Shown here: positions 8,905 to 16,811 of the stretch, piece after piece
Numbering within the stretch: position 1 is the stretch's first letter
How the letters are laid out: each line of letters starts with the position of its first letter
Assembly: GCF_004343775.1 (NCBI RefSeq)
Contig: NZ_PTXL01000011.1
Span: 186,001 to 250,000 of the forward strand
Length of the DNA stretch: 64,000 nt
Source: Burkholderia sp. SRS-46
GTDB lineage: Bacteria > Pseudomonadota > Gammaproteobacteria > Burkholderiales > Burkholderiaceae
Reading direction: 5' to 3'
Notes under the pieces: model-generated
Told to the model about the DNA's origin: nothing
The model's input: the letters and a program-made list of their open reading frames with translations, nothing else
Database searches by the model: none
Position numbers and translations under genes: made by a program

Positions 8905-10101
8905 CTACTGAATGCTCGACGCGATTTCGAAGATCGGCAGATACATCAGCACGACGATGCCGCCGATGACCACGCCGATCACGATCATCATCACGGGCTC
9001 GATCAGCCGCGAGATCAGGTCGATCGTGCGCGAGACCTGCGCTTCCTGGAACGCGGCGATCCGGTCGAGCACGCGGCCGAGGCCGCCGGTCTTCTCGGCC
9101 ACCGTCAGCAGCCGGTAGGCAATCGCATTGGCGAGGCCGGCCTGCTGGAACGCATCGGAGATCCGGGCGCCGTTGCGCACCTGCTGCAGCGCACCCGCGA
9201 GCGCGGCCTGGTCCGCGCCGCCGACCAGGCCGCGCGCGAGATCGAACGCGCGCACGGCGGGAATGCCGCCGTCCACCAGCATGGCCGTCGTGCGATAGAA
9301 CTGCGACTGGCGAAACACGCGGAAGTGCCGCCCGATGCCGGGCAGCGCCAGCAGGCGATCGGCCATCCAGATCCGCACCGCCGGCCGGCGCAACGCGATT
9401 GCCGTCGCCACGGCCAGCACCGCGAGGCCGATGCCCAGCTCGGGGCCGTGCGCGTGCACCATGCCGCCCCACGCCATCAGCAAGCGCGACATCAGCGGCA
9501 ATTCGCGTCCGCTATGTTCGAGGAGCGTCGCGAACCGGGGCACGACGAAGCCGAGCAGGAACAGCACGACGGCCGCGCCGACGAACAGCAGCACCGTCGG
9601 ATAGATCGCCGCCGACACCACGCGCGCGCGCAGCTCGTGGAGCGTCGCGCTGTTGCGCGAATAGCGCGTCAGGCTGCCGGCGAGCCCGCCGGTCTGCTCG
9701 CTCGCCTTCACGCACGCGACCAGCACCGGCGGGAAGACGTCGCTCGCGTGCTCGAGCGCCGCGGACAGCGACTGCCCCTCCTCCAGTTGCCGCAGCAGAT
9801 CGCGATACACCTGCGCGGTCGCCTCGCGCCGCTCGTTGCCGCCGAGCGTGCGCAGCGCGTCGACGACGCCGACGCCCGCATCGAGCAGCGCCGCGAGCTC
9901 GCGCGCGAACAGCTCGACGTTCAGGCGCTTGCCCGGCATCCCGAGCCGCTTCGCGCCGCGCCGCCGCGCGTCCGCGCTCACCGACGCGACGCGAAAGCCG
10001 CGCGAGCGCGCGAGCGCCGCCGCGCTCGCCGACGAATCACTGTCGAGGCGGAGCGTCTGGACCGAGCCGCTCGTATCGAAGACACGCAGCACGAACTTCA
10101 C
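8905..10101 (-). CDS. gspF: GspF/PilC-type inner-membrane platform protein
   Basis: A 398-residue polytopic protein with two GspF domains. The second part carries the typical membrane segments and PilC motifs (FRQSQFYRTTAMLVDGGIPAVRAF; AEKTGGLGRVLDRIA; LIEPVMMIVIGVVIGGIVVLMYLPIFE). The first half has the matching RELAALLDAGVGVVDALRTLGG and ASEQTGGLAGSLTRYS. I take a GTG start at 10101 because AAGGAG lies just upstream and the family starts with a short strand (MKFVLRVFD); the frame is open further upstream but that part shadows gspG. It follows gspG after about 57 bases. Confidence 0.93.
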   Translation of the reverse strand: MKFVLRVFDTSGSVQTLRLDSDSSASAAALARSRGFRVASVSADARRRGAKRLGMPGKRLNVELFARELAALLDAGVGVVDALRTLGGNERREATAQVYRDLLRQLEEGQSLSAALEHASDVFPPVLVACVKASEQTGGLAGSLTRYSRNSATLHELRARVVSAAIYPTVLLFVGAAVVLFLLGFVVPRFATLLEHSGRELPLMSRLLMAWGGMVHAHGPELGIGLAVLAVATAIALRRPAVRIWMADRLLALPGIGRHFRVFRQSQFYRTTAMLVDGGIPAVRAFDLARGLVGGADQAALAGALQQVRNGARISDAFQQAGLANAIAYRLLTVAEKTGGLGRVLDRIAAFQEAQVSRTIDLISRLIEPVMMIVIGVVIGGIVVLMYLPIFEIASSIQ

Positions 10102-10157
10102 GTCGACTCTCCTTGCAAGCCCACTCACGGCCGGCGCGATCGCAGTGCCCGGCCTCC

Positions 10158-10655
10158 CTACCACGACGAGATCGTCACGTTCTCGCCGGTGCCGCCGCCG
10201 CGTCCGTCCTTGCCGAGCGAAAACAGGTCGTAGTCGCCATGCTCGCCGGGCGAGCGATACTGGTACGGACGCTCCCACGGGTCGACCGGCACCGCCTTCT
10301 GCAGGTAGGGGCCGCTCCAGCGCGGCTCGTTCTGCGGCTTGATCACGAGCGCGTCGAGGCCTTCCTCGGTCGTCGGATAGGCACCGACATCGAGCCGGTA
10401 CTGGTCGAGCGCCTGGCCGAGCGACACGATCTGGGCGCGCGCGATCTTCACGTTCGACTTGCCGACCTGTTCGAAATACCGAGGCGCGACGAGGCCCGCG
10501 AGCAAGCCGATGATGACCATCACGACCAGCAGTTCGAGCAACGTGAAGCCGCGGCTCGCGCATGCGCGCCCGGCGCCACGCCGCACTTGCGCCGGCATGC
10601 CGGGCCGGATCGAGGACGATTCGTCGCGCACGGCTCCCTCCCTGTATCGACCCAC
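10158..10655 (-). CDS. gspG: Major pseudopilin GspG
   Basis: A 165-residue protein, first gene of the secretion operon. A long basic leader (about 35 residues) ends RACASRG before FTLLELLVVMVIIGLLAGLVAP with Glu +5. The globular part is textbook GspG: KIARAQIVSLGQALDQYRLDVGAYPTTEEGLDALV, then the WSGPYLQKAVPVDPWERPYQYR block and the GDYDLFSLGKDGRGGG calcium loop. It is the only one of the four pseudopilins here with the full GspG signature, so it is likely the shaft subunit. A shorter leader from an internal start cannot be excluded. Confidence 0.95.
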   Translation of the reverse strand: MGRYREGAVRDESSSIRPGMPAQVRRGAGRACASRGFTLLELLVVMVIIGLLAGLVAPRYFEQVGKSNVKIARAQIVSLGQALDQYRLDVGAYPTTEEGLDALVIKPQNEPRWSGPYLQKAVPVDPWERPYQYRSPGEHGDYDLFSLGKDGRGGGTGENVTISSW

Positions 10656-10711
10656 GGCTTCAGTCTTGCCGAAGCCCTTGAATGCATTCTTGTTCAGGTC
10701 GTTACAGGCCA

Positions 10712-10743
10712 GAAGTAGGGAGTGCCGTCCATCGACATGGGTA
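10712..10743 (-). promoter_or_regulatory. Putative regulated promoter of the T2SS operon
   Basis: In the gene's direction the site reads TACCCAT, 18 bases, CTACTTC, about 57 bases before the gspG start. The same two heptamers at exactly the same spacing occur before the gene starting at 16673. TACCCAT resembles the heptamers bound by NarL-type regulators, two of which are encoded next door. I infer an activator box in the -35 position and a weak -10. Confidence 0.45.
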
Positions 10744-10781
10744 AAGCCCCCCCAGTTGCACGCCCCGCCGATGGCGGGTTT

Positions 10782-11456
10782 TCACACCCGGTCGTCGTCG
10801 CTCGTCGCGAGCACGCCGATGTCGATCGCGAAGTGGACCAGGCCGGCCAGGTTCGCGATGCCGAGCTTGCGCATCAGGTTCGCGCGGTGCTTTTCCACCG
10901 TCTTCGGGCTGAGCTTCAGGCACTCGCCGACCTGCCGGCTCGTGTGCCCTTCGACGACGAGACGCAGCACCGTGCGCTCGCGGCTCGTCAGCGCATTCCA
11001 CAACCGCGCCTTGTGAGCCGAGTCGTCGCGCAGCTCCTGCGCGCATGCGCGGTACCGATACGCGTCGAGACTGACCACGCACTTGCCCTGCATCACGAAG
11101 CGCATCTCGCGGACCAGATCGGCGAACGACGTATCCTTGACCACGTAGGCGGCCGCGCCGGCGGCGAACGACTCCCTCACGTGACCTTCGCTGCGATGAA
11201 CGGTGAGGACGATGATGCGCGCCTGCGGCACATCGCGCTTGATCGCCGCGATCGCCTCGAAGCCACTGCCGCCCGGCATCGACAGATCCATCAGGACCAG
11301 ATCGGGCTTCGTGAGCGCGGCGATGCGGCAGGCCTCGTACCCGCCGCACGCCTCGCCCACGATGCAGTAGTCGTCCAGCTCGGAAACCATGCGGCAAAGG
11401 CCGACGCGCAACAGATGCTGGTCCTCGACCACCAGCACGCGAGTCTTCTTGTCCAA
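10782..11456 (-). CDS. NarL/FixJ-family response regulator (1)
   Basis: A 224-residue regulator from a TTG start at 11456, which has AAGGAG seven bases upstream; an in-frame ATG at 11531 has no such site and would add 25 residues. Receiver domain 1-120: acidic pair E11/D12, phospho-acceptor D57 in LVLMDLSM, conserved Thr in VLTVHRS and Lys in YVVKDTS. A GerE/LuxR helix-turn-helix follows (SRERTVLRLVVEGHTSRQVGECLKLSPKTVEKHRANLMRKL is split here: recognition part SPKTVEKHRANLMRKLGI). It is closely similar to the second regulator at 14057-14842, so the two are paralogues. It lies directly upstream of the T2SS operon. Confidence 0.93.
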   Translation of the reverse strand: MDKKTRVLVVEDQHLLRVGLCRMVSELDDYCIVGEACGGYEACRIAALTKPDLVLMDLSMPGGSGFEAIAAIKRDVPQARIIVLTVHRSEGHVRESFAAGAAAYVVKDTSFADLVREMRFVMQGKCVVSLDAYRYRACAQELRDDSAHKARLWNALTSRERTVLRLVVEGHTSRQVGECLKLSPKTVEKHRANLMRKLGIANLAGLVHFAIDIGVLATSDDDRV

Positions 11457-11546
11457 TTTCGTCGCTCCTTGCCGGACGCGTTGCGCCTGCGTCGCGCCCG
11501 GTCCTTCCGGCGGCCGGCGCGAGCCCGCCATGCGCGGGCACAGGCC

Positions 11547-12647
11547 CTAGTTGGAAGCGACGACGTCGCGATACGCGGCGAGCAGCTCCGACGGCGTCGC
11601 AAAGCCGTCGATGCGCATCCATTGCCTGCCCGGCGCGGCGCGCAGGAATGCAACCGGCGCATGATTCATCTTGTCGCCGCGATACACGTTGAACGCGCGC
11701 TGCGCGGCGATGCTCGCGTCGACCGAGCCGGTGTAGTGCTGCCACTCGGGGCCGGCGTCGAATCTCGCCGCATAGGCCCTGAGCCGCGCGGGCGTGTCCT
11801 CTTCCGGATCGATCGAGATCGACACGATGTGCACCCTGTCGCGGTCGCTGCCGAGCTCGCCCTGCAGCCGCTCGAGCGTCTGGCTGATCATCGGGCAGAT
11901 GGTCGTGCAGCTGGTGTAGATGAACGTCAGGATCACCGGCCGGCCGTCGTTCAGTTCGTCGGCCATGGCCACGGTCTTGCCGTCGTCCCGCACGAGTTCC
12001 ACCGACGGCAATGCATAGTCGACCATCGAGTGCGTCGTGCCGGGTGCGACCGCGTGGTGCATGTGCATGCCGGGCGCTTCGGCGGCACCTTCGGCCGCGC
12101 CTTGGGCGGCGCTCCCGGTGGCGCTCCCGGTGGCGCTGTCGATGGCGTTGTCGATCGCGCTCTCGGTGGCTTCGTCGGTCGATTTCCCGTTGGCGTTCGC
12201 CGGAGCCGCCTCGGGCGCGTGTTCAACCGGCGCCTCGATCATGCTCCCTGCGTCGTGCTCGGCGGCGCTCCCGGCAGCGCTGCGCGCAGTATCCGCGGCC
12301 GCGTCGCTGGTCGCGTTCTCGGTGGCGTTCTCGGTCGCGCTCACTGTCGCATTCCCGGCGCCGCTCTGCATCGCGCGCTCGGCCGTGTTCCCGATCGCGT
12401 CCTCGGTGGCATTCCCGGTCGCGCTCTCCGTCGCGCTCTCCGTCGCATTCTCCGTCGCGTTCCCGATCGCATTCCCGTTCGCGTTCCCGGTGGCGCTCGG
12501 CATCGCGCGCTCGGAAGTGTTCCCGGCCGCGTTCTCCATGACGCTCCCGGCGGCGTCCTCGGCAGGCACACCCCATGCGGCAGTCGCGGCAAGCGCGGCG
12601 CCTGCGAGCACGAATGCGCCCGCCGTCGATTTGGCAGTCCGTTTCAT
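11547..12647 (-). CDS. SCO1/SenC-family copper protein with long Asn/Ala/Thr-rich linker
   Basis: A 366-residue exported protein. I start at 12647 (MKRTAKSTAGAF) because a GGAGACGG site precedes it and a signal peptide follows. After cleavage comes a 160-residue low-complexity region built of N-A-T-E/S-A-T-G like tetrapeptides (about 28-190), then a Met/His patch (MHMHH, 194-198), then a thioredoxin-fold SCO domain with the copper ligands C247 and C251 (TSCTTICPM) and H329 (KMNHAPVAF). SCO proteins carry Cu to cytochrome oxidase or act as thiol reductases. Next to multicopper oxidase genes, copper delivery or redox maturation of those enzymes is the likely job. Confidence 0.9.
   Translation of the reverse strand: MKRTAKSTAGAFVLAGAALAATAAWGVPAEDAAGSVMENAAGNTSERAMPSATGNANGNAIGNATENATESATESATGNATEDAIGNTAERAMQSGAGNATVSATENATENATSDAAADTARSAAGSAAEHDAGSMIEAPVEHAPEAAPANANGKSTDEATESAIDNAIDSATGSATGSAAQGAAEGAAEAPGMHMHHAVAPGTTHSMVDYALPSVELVRDDGKTVAMADELNDGRPVILTFIYTSCTTICPMISQTLERLQGELGSDRDRVHIVSISIDPEEDTPARLRAYAARFDAGPEWQHYTGSVDASIAAQRAFNVYRGDKMNHAPVAFLRAAPGRQWMRIDGFATPSELLAAYRDVVASN
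12160..12570 (-). repeat. Degenerate short tandem repeats coding the SCO linker
   Basis: Imperfect 12-18 base units of the type gcGTTCtCGGTcGC repeat many times and encode runs such as NATENATESATESATG. The array is in frame over its whole length and has no stop, so it is a tolerated or selected spacer. Such arrays change length by slippage. Confidence 0.7.
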
Positions 12648-12908
12648 ATCCGTCTCCGTGGCGATAAGCGAGGCCGCAATGGCTTCTCCACCTCGCACGT
12701 GCAGTGTCCGGAATCTGTCCGGGACGGTCATTGGATGACGCCCCCCAAAGGCCGGTAGGGTAAGTCCGCTTGGTGGAATTCCCGTCGTCCACAACCGGGA
12801 TTTCCCCGCGCCACGCCTCCGCAATCCCCCGATTGCGGTGCGCGCCGGTCGCGGCCTAGAATGGCAGAAATCTTACGTTTTCCTGATAACTCACCGTCGG
12901 GAGCGCTC

Positions 12909-14042
12909 ATGAGCACACCCCAGCCCGAAGGGCCGCAGATCAGGCTGCTCGATCTGATCGACGCGATGCGCAAGCTTCGCGGCGCGGTCCGCACCGGCGA
13001 TCGCGGCGCCGGCATCGTCACCGATGCACGCGGGGCAGCACTGGCCATTCTCACGCCCGACGGCGCCTTCGTCTCGGTCAATCGCAGCGCCGTGGCGCTC
13101 CTGGGCTACTCGAACGACGAGCTCGTCGGCAAGCACCTCGCCGACCTCGCGCCCGACGACACCCACGCCGAATTGGCAGACGAATTGTCGACCAGCGCCC
13201 GCCGCCCGTTTCACTCGTTCAGCGCGATACTCTGCGGGCGCACCGGCCATCCCGTCCCGCTCGTGCTGCATCAGCAGTCGCTCCCCGCCCGGGACGCCGG
13301 CGCCGGCATGCTGCTGACGCTGTTCGAGGAACCGCTGGGCTTTGCGCTCAAGCAGCCCGGCCGGGCCGAATCGCTCGATGGAGACACGCTCGCTTGCCAG
13401 ACCTGGCTGATGCTCGGTCAGCAGAAGGAACGCCATCGGCTGAGCTCTGAACTGCATGACGGCATCGGCCAGGCATTGACGCTGATCAAGCTGATGAACG
13501 AGGACGCGCTCATGCGCCTGCGCCGCGGCGACATCGACGAGGCCGCGAACCTGCTCGACGACACCATTCATCGAATCCGCGAAACGATCGGCGACGTGCG
13601 GCAGATATGCGGGGAACTACGCCCGCTGATGCTCGACAGGCTCGGCCTGCCCGCGGCATTGACCTCGTTGTGCCGACAGATCGAGCGCGACACGGAAACC
13701 CTGTCGGTCGCATTCAATTGCGATGTCGACGACGAGGACGTGCCGGAGCATCTGAAGGCGGACATGTTCCGGGTCGCGCAAGAGGCGCTCAACAACATCG
13801 TCAAGCACGCGGAAGCCTCCGACATCTCGCTCGGCCTGCACCATGTCGCGGGCGGCCTGCTGCTGACGATCCAGGACAACGGCGTCGGCTATGCGCACCG
13901 CCCGCTGGCGACCGAAGACGCGCACACGACCGGGCTCGGCCTGATCGGCATGCAGTACCGTGTCGAGTCGCACGGCGGCACGTTCTCGATCCGGTCGTCG
14001 GCCATGAGCGGCACGCTCGTCTCGGCGACCTGGACGCTGTGA
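12909..14042 (+). CDS. Soluble NarX/DegS-type histidine kinase with PAS domain
   Basis: A 377-residue kinase without signal or membrane segment, so the signal should be cytoplasmic. A PAS domain (AILTPDGAFVSVNRSAVALLGYSNDELVGKHL begins it) is followed by a HisKA_3 dimerisation domain with H183 in ERHRLSSELHDGIGQAL and a HATPase_c domain with the N box (AQEALNNIVKHAEA), DNGVGY and GLGLIGMQYR. This subfamily partners NarL-type regulators, and the only two such genes here flank it. A GGGAG site supports the ATG at 12909; an earlier ATG at 12861 lacks one. It is divergent from the SCO gene. Confidence 0.92.
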   Translation: MSTPQPEGPQIRLLDLIDAMRKLRGAVRTGDRGAGIVTDARGAALAILTPDGAFVSVNRSAVALLGYSNDELVGKHLADLAPDDTHAELADELSTSARRPFHSFSAILCGRTGHPVPLVLHQQSLPARDAGAGMLLTLFEEPLGFALKQPGRAESLDGDTLACQTWLMLGQQKERHRLSSELHDGIGQALTLIKLMNEDALMRLRRGDIDEAANLLDDTIHRIRETIGDVRQICGELRPLMLDRLGLPAALTSLCRQIERDTETLSVAFNCDVDDEDVPEHLKADMFRVAQEALNNIVKHAEASDISLGLHHVAGGLLLTIQDNGVGYAHRPLATEDAHTTGLGLIGMQYRVESHGGTFSIRSSAMSGTLVSATWTL

Positions 14043-14056
14043 CGCGTGCCGGGCGC

Positions 14057-14842
14057 TCAGCCGTCCGCTTCGCCGAGCCGGTATTCGCGCACTGGCTCCC
14101 CGGCATCGGCGCCGCCCGCCGGAGCGCCGTTGCCGGTCGAGCGCATGGGTGCGTCGTTCGCGTTGTGCTCCGCGCACTTCGCCGCCAGCGACGTCAACAG
14201 GCCCATGTTCATCGCGACGAGCACCAGTTCCGTCAGGTTCGCGATATGGAGCTTGTGCATCATGCTGGCGCGATACTTCTCGATCGTCTTCGGGCTCAGG
14301 TTCAGGTACTCGCCAACCTGCCGGTTGGTGCGCCCTTCGGCGATCAGCTTGAGCACGCTGCGCTCGCGCGCGGTCAGGATATCCCAGGCCGTCTTCGGCG
14401 CGGGCATTTCGCGGCCGCTCACGAATGAATCGACCATGTACCCGTACACGTCCGCGCTCAGGTGCTTCTTGCCCTGCATGACCGTGCGCATCGCCAGCAA
14501 CAGCTCCTCGAACGAGACGTCCTTGAGCACGTAGCCGTCGACGCCGGCACGCAGCGCCTCCCGCACGTACTCCTCGCTCTGGTGCACCGTCAACGCAACG
14601 ATCCGCACCTGCGGCGAGCGTCGCTTGATCGTCGCGCTCGCATCGATGCCGTTCATCCCGCGCATCGACAGATCGATCAGCATCAGGTCCGGCGCAAGCG
14701 CGATCGCCTGCTGGCACGCTTCCTTGCCGTCCCTCGCCTCGCCGATGACCTCGTAGTCGCCCTGCGCGCTCAACATCGAGCGCAGGCCGTTTCTCAGCAG
14801 ATCATGGTCCTCTGCAATCACCACACGACATTTGGTGTTCAC
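14057..14842 (-). CDS. NarL/FixJ-family response regulator (2)
   Basis: A 261-residue paralogue of the regulator at 10782-11456. The GTG at 14842 is chosen for its CGGGAG site and because the receiver then starts as in the first copy (MNTKCRVVIAEDHDLL). D57 (LMLIDLSM), the Thr in ALTVHQS and Lys in YVLKDVS are present, and the GerE helix-turn-helix has SPKTIEKYRASMMHKL. A 50-residue C-terminal extension not found in the first copy ends REYRLGEADG. It is convergent with the kinase gene, only 14 bases away. Two regulators and one kinase suggest a branched pathway. Confidence 0.93.
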   Translation of the reverse strand: MNTKCRVVIAEDHDLLRNGLRSMLSAQGDYEVIGEARDGKEACQQAIALAPDLMLIDLSMRGMNGIDASATIKRRSPQVRIVALTVHQSEEYVREALRAGVDGYVLKDVSFEELLLAMRTVMQGKKHLSADVYGYMVDSFVSGREMPAPKTAWDILTARERSVLKLIAEGRTNRQVGEYLNLSPKTIEKYRASMMHKLHIANLTELVLVAMNMGLLTSLAAKCAEHNANDAPMRSTGNGAPAGGADAGEPVREYRLGEADG

Positions 14843-15397
14843 TTCGTCTACTCCCGGTTGCCCCCCCACCCGGTCGCTGCGGAACGTTGGATGCGGCCAC
14901 GTCGTCCGCAGGGCCGGCAACGCCTACTGGGTATCTTTCACAGTCCTGACTATCCATGCATTTTCCCCCACAACCGACTGTCATGCCGCTCGGTCGAGCA
15001 AGGTTCGCGCCACGTCCCGGCCTGCAAGCATCAGCCGGATCCCGGGCGCGATTCGGCCCCCTCGAAACATTCGGATCGACTTCGACATGTTTCAGCCATG
15101 CATCGTTTTGATTTTTTTTGCCGCGCTAGTGCGACTACGGATAGCGGAATTAGCGCTCGCTTTTCGTGACGAGCAGAAAGGATTGAATCGCGATAAACGT
15201 TAAATCAGGAAGAAACCGTGCGAGCCGCTGCAAGAATTGTAATCGGCGATGGTTAACTTCCTTTACCGGCGTTTACCGATGTAACAATCTTGCACCATCC
15301 ATTGCGGACGGCGCTGCGTGCGGCGAAGTGTAGGGAGGTGCCCCATTGCAGCGCGGATTTCCCGTACACCACAATTCAGGTGCAGGAGATCCGGAAG
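14843..15397 (+). other. 555-base divergent regulatory region
   Basis: No credible gene. It separates regulator 2 (leftward) from the lytic transglycosylase (rightward) and is richer in A/T than its surroundings, with T-runs near 15112. Visible elements are CTGGGTA at 14927-14933 (TACCCAG in the direction of regulator 2) and a 7-bp inverted repeat GAAACAT/ATGTTTC at 15064-15093. A short RNA cannot be excluded. Confidence 0.5.
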
Positions 15398-16030
15398 ATG
15401 CACCATCGCCTTTCATCCAGCCTGGAAATCACCCTCGTCGCCGCTTGCCTGTGGCTCGGCACCGCATGGCCATGCGGCGTGCGCGCGGAAATATTCGGTG
15501 CAATCACAAGCAATGGCGTCATCGTGTTGACGAACCAGCCCGGCAAGGCCGGCCTGAAGGTGATCGTTGCGCGCGCACCTGGTGCCGAGCCGGGCGCGCC
15601 GCGCGCACCGCCAAGATCGGCCGACGGCGCCGTGCTGCCGCGGTTCGCGGATGTGATCGACGAGGCCAGCCACGCGTTTCGCGTCCGCCCCGAACTCCTG
15701 CGCGCGGTGATCGACGTCGAGTCCGGATACAACCCGAAGGCGGTGTCGGACCGGGGCGCGCTCGGGCTCATGCAATTGATGCCCGACACCGCGCGACGCT
15801 TTTCGCGCGGAGACATGCTCAACCCGCGCGACAACGTGCTGGCCGGCGCGCAATACCTGCGCTTCCTGCTCGACCTGTTCAAGGAGAACGTCGAGCTCAC
15901 GCTGGCCGCGTACAACGCCGGAGAAAACGCGGTGATACGCGCCGGCTATCGCGTTCCGTCGTTTCCGCAGACTCGCCTTTACGTGCCGCGCGTGCTCGCG
16001 CGCTACAACCAGCTGCTCGCCGCGAACTAG
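15398..16030 (+). CDS. Lytic transglycosylase (SLT fold)
   Basis: A 210-residue exported protein starting behind AGGAG at 15398. It has a signal peptide (cleavage near VRAEIFG), a short beta-rich segment (EIFGAITSNGVIVLTNQPGK) like the DUF4124-type lead of other lytic enzymes, and an SLT domain with the catalytic Glu108 in RAVIDVESGYNPKAVS, the GLMQLMP motif and AYNAGENAV. Such enzymes open peptidoglycan for trans-envelope machines, so within this locus it may serve assembly of the secretion system. It is on the opposite strand to the other structural genes. Confidence 0.93.
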   Translation: MHHRLSSSLEITLVAACLWLGTAWPCGVRAEIFGAITSNGVIVLTNQPGKAGLKVIVARAPGAEPGAPRAPPRSADGAVLPRFADVIDEASHAFRVRPELLRAVIDVESGYNPKAVSDRGALGLMQLMPDTARRFSRGDMLNPRDNVLAGAQYLRFLLDLFKENVELTLAAYNAGENAVIRAGYRVPSFPQTRLYVPRVLARYNQLLAAN

Positions 16031-16094
16031 CCCGAACGAGCCGATGCCGACGCTCGCTCCACGCATCACGATGCAGCGGATACCGAGCGAACGA

Positions 16095-16126
16095 ACGCGT
16101 TGCCGGTGCGATGCCCGGCAACGCGT
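16095..16126. terminator. Bidirectional terminator-like hairpin
   Basis: Perfect 12-bp inverted repeat (ACGCGTTGCCGG at 16095-16106, its complement at 16115-16126) with an 8-base loop, between two convergent genes that end at 16030 and 16164. No U-run, but the position and stability fit a shared terminator. Confidence 0.55.
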
Positions 16127-16163
16127 ATCGCGCGGGCCTCGGCGGCCGCGCCTCGCCAGCCGC

Positions 16164-16673
16164 TCAAGGAAACGCGGGAACGGCCGGATCCTCGCCTTCG
16201 AGGTGCGCCTCCGCGTGGTGAAGCGCGATCATGTCTTCGATTTCATGCACGCGGTCCTTCGCGACGTCGATCATCATCAGCAGCTCGCCGCGTTCGATGC
16301 CTTCCTCGAACCGCTTCAGGCGCGAATTCGGCACGTCGATGCCGATCATCGACGCCGCCCACGCGCCGAAACCGGCGCCGGACAGGGTGATCGTCACCAC
16401 GGCGCCGCCGGCGATCGCCAGGCCCTCCGGCGGAAACATCAGCGCGAGCAGCGCCATCATCATCCCGGTTCCGCAACCGACGGCCGTGCCACGCGCCAGC
16501 GACGGAAGCAGATCGCTGCGCTGCGCCAGTGTCGCCGCCGGCAAGCCGTCGAGCACGGTGTGGTGGTTCGCGATGACATGGATGTGCCGCCACTCGACCC
16601 GCTTCAACAGAAGCTCGTCCACGATCCGATGCGCGCACGCCGGCGTCGGCAACAGAAAATAAATGCGTCTCAC
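16164..16673 (-). CDS. Small membrane protein, DUF1269-like
   Basis: A 169-residue protein. The N-terminus (RRIYFLLPTPACAHRIVDELLLK) looks like a small alpha/beta lobe, followed by two hydrophobic segments with Gly zippers (GTGMMMALLALMFPPEGLAIAGGAVVTITLSGAGFGAWAASMIG is the pair, split by PPEG) and an acidic C-terminal domain (KDRVHEIEDMIALHHAEAHLEGEDP) that contains several His and acidic residues. This layout is seen in DUF1269/general-stress membrane proteins. The function is unknown. Its promoter shares two boxes with that of the T2SS operon, which ties it to the same regulon. Confidence 0.6.
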   Translation of the reverse strand: MRRIYFLLPTPACAHRIVDELLLKRVEWRHIHVIANHHTVLDGLPAATLAQRSDLLPSLARGTAVGCGTGMMMALLALMFPPEGLAIAGGAVVTITLSGAGFGAWAASMIGIDVPNSRLKRFEEGIERGELLMMIDVAKDRVHEIEDMIALHHAEAHLEGEDPAVPAFP

Positions 16674-16748
16674 GGCTCCTCCCCTTACCTTGCGTCACGC
16701 ATGCACGAATGCCCGTGACGACATTCTCGTCCGGCACACGAGCCGCTT

Positions 16749-16780
16749 GAAGTAGTGACACTCGCCAACCTGCATGGGTA
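16749..16780 (-). promoter_or_regulatory. Putative regulated promoter, twin of the T2SS one
   Basis: In gene direction TACCCAT, 18 bases, CTACTTC: identical boxes and spacing to 10712-10743. It sits about 76 bases before the start at 16673. Confidence 0.45.
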
Positions 16781-16811
16781 GAACACGGTAGACGGCGCGC
16801 CGCACGCCGCT

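Noticed and set aside
726-10655. Type IV pilus cluster
   Set aside because: No major pilin, no PilT retraction ATPase and no prepilin peptidase; the first gene is a standard GspG with its calcium loop.
10764-10778. Hairpin CCCGCC-GAT-GGCGGG followed by T residues on the + strand
   Set aside because: The T-run is on the strand opposite to both flanking genes, so it is not a terminator for either; it may still stop transcripts from the left.
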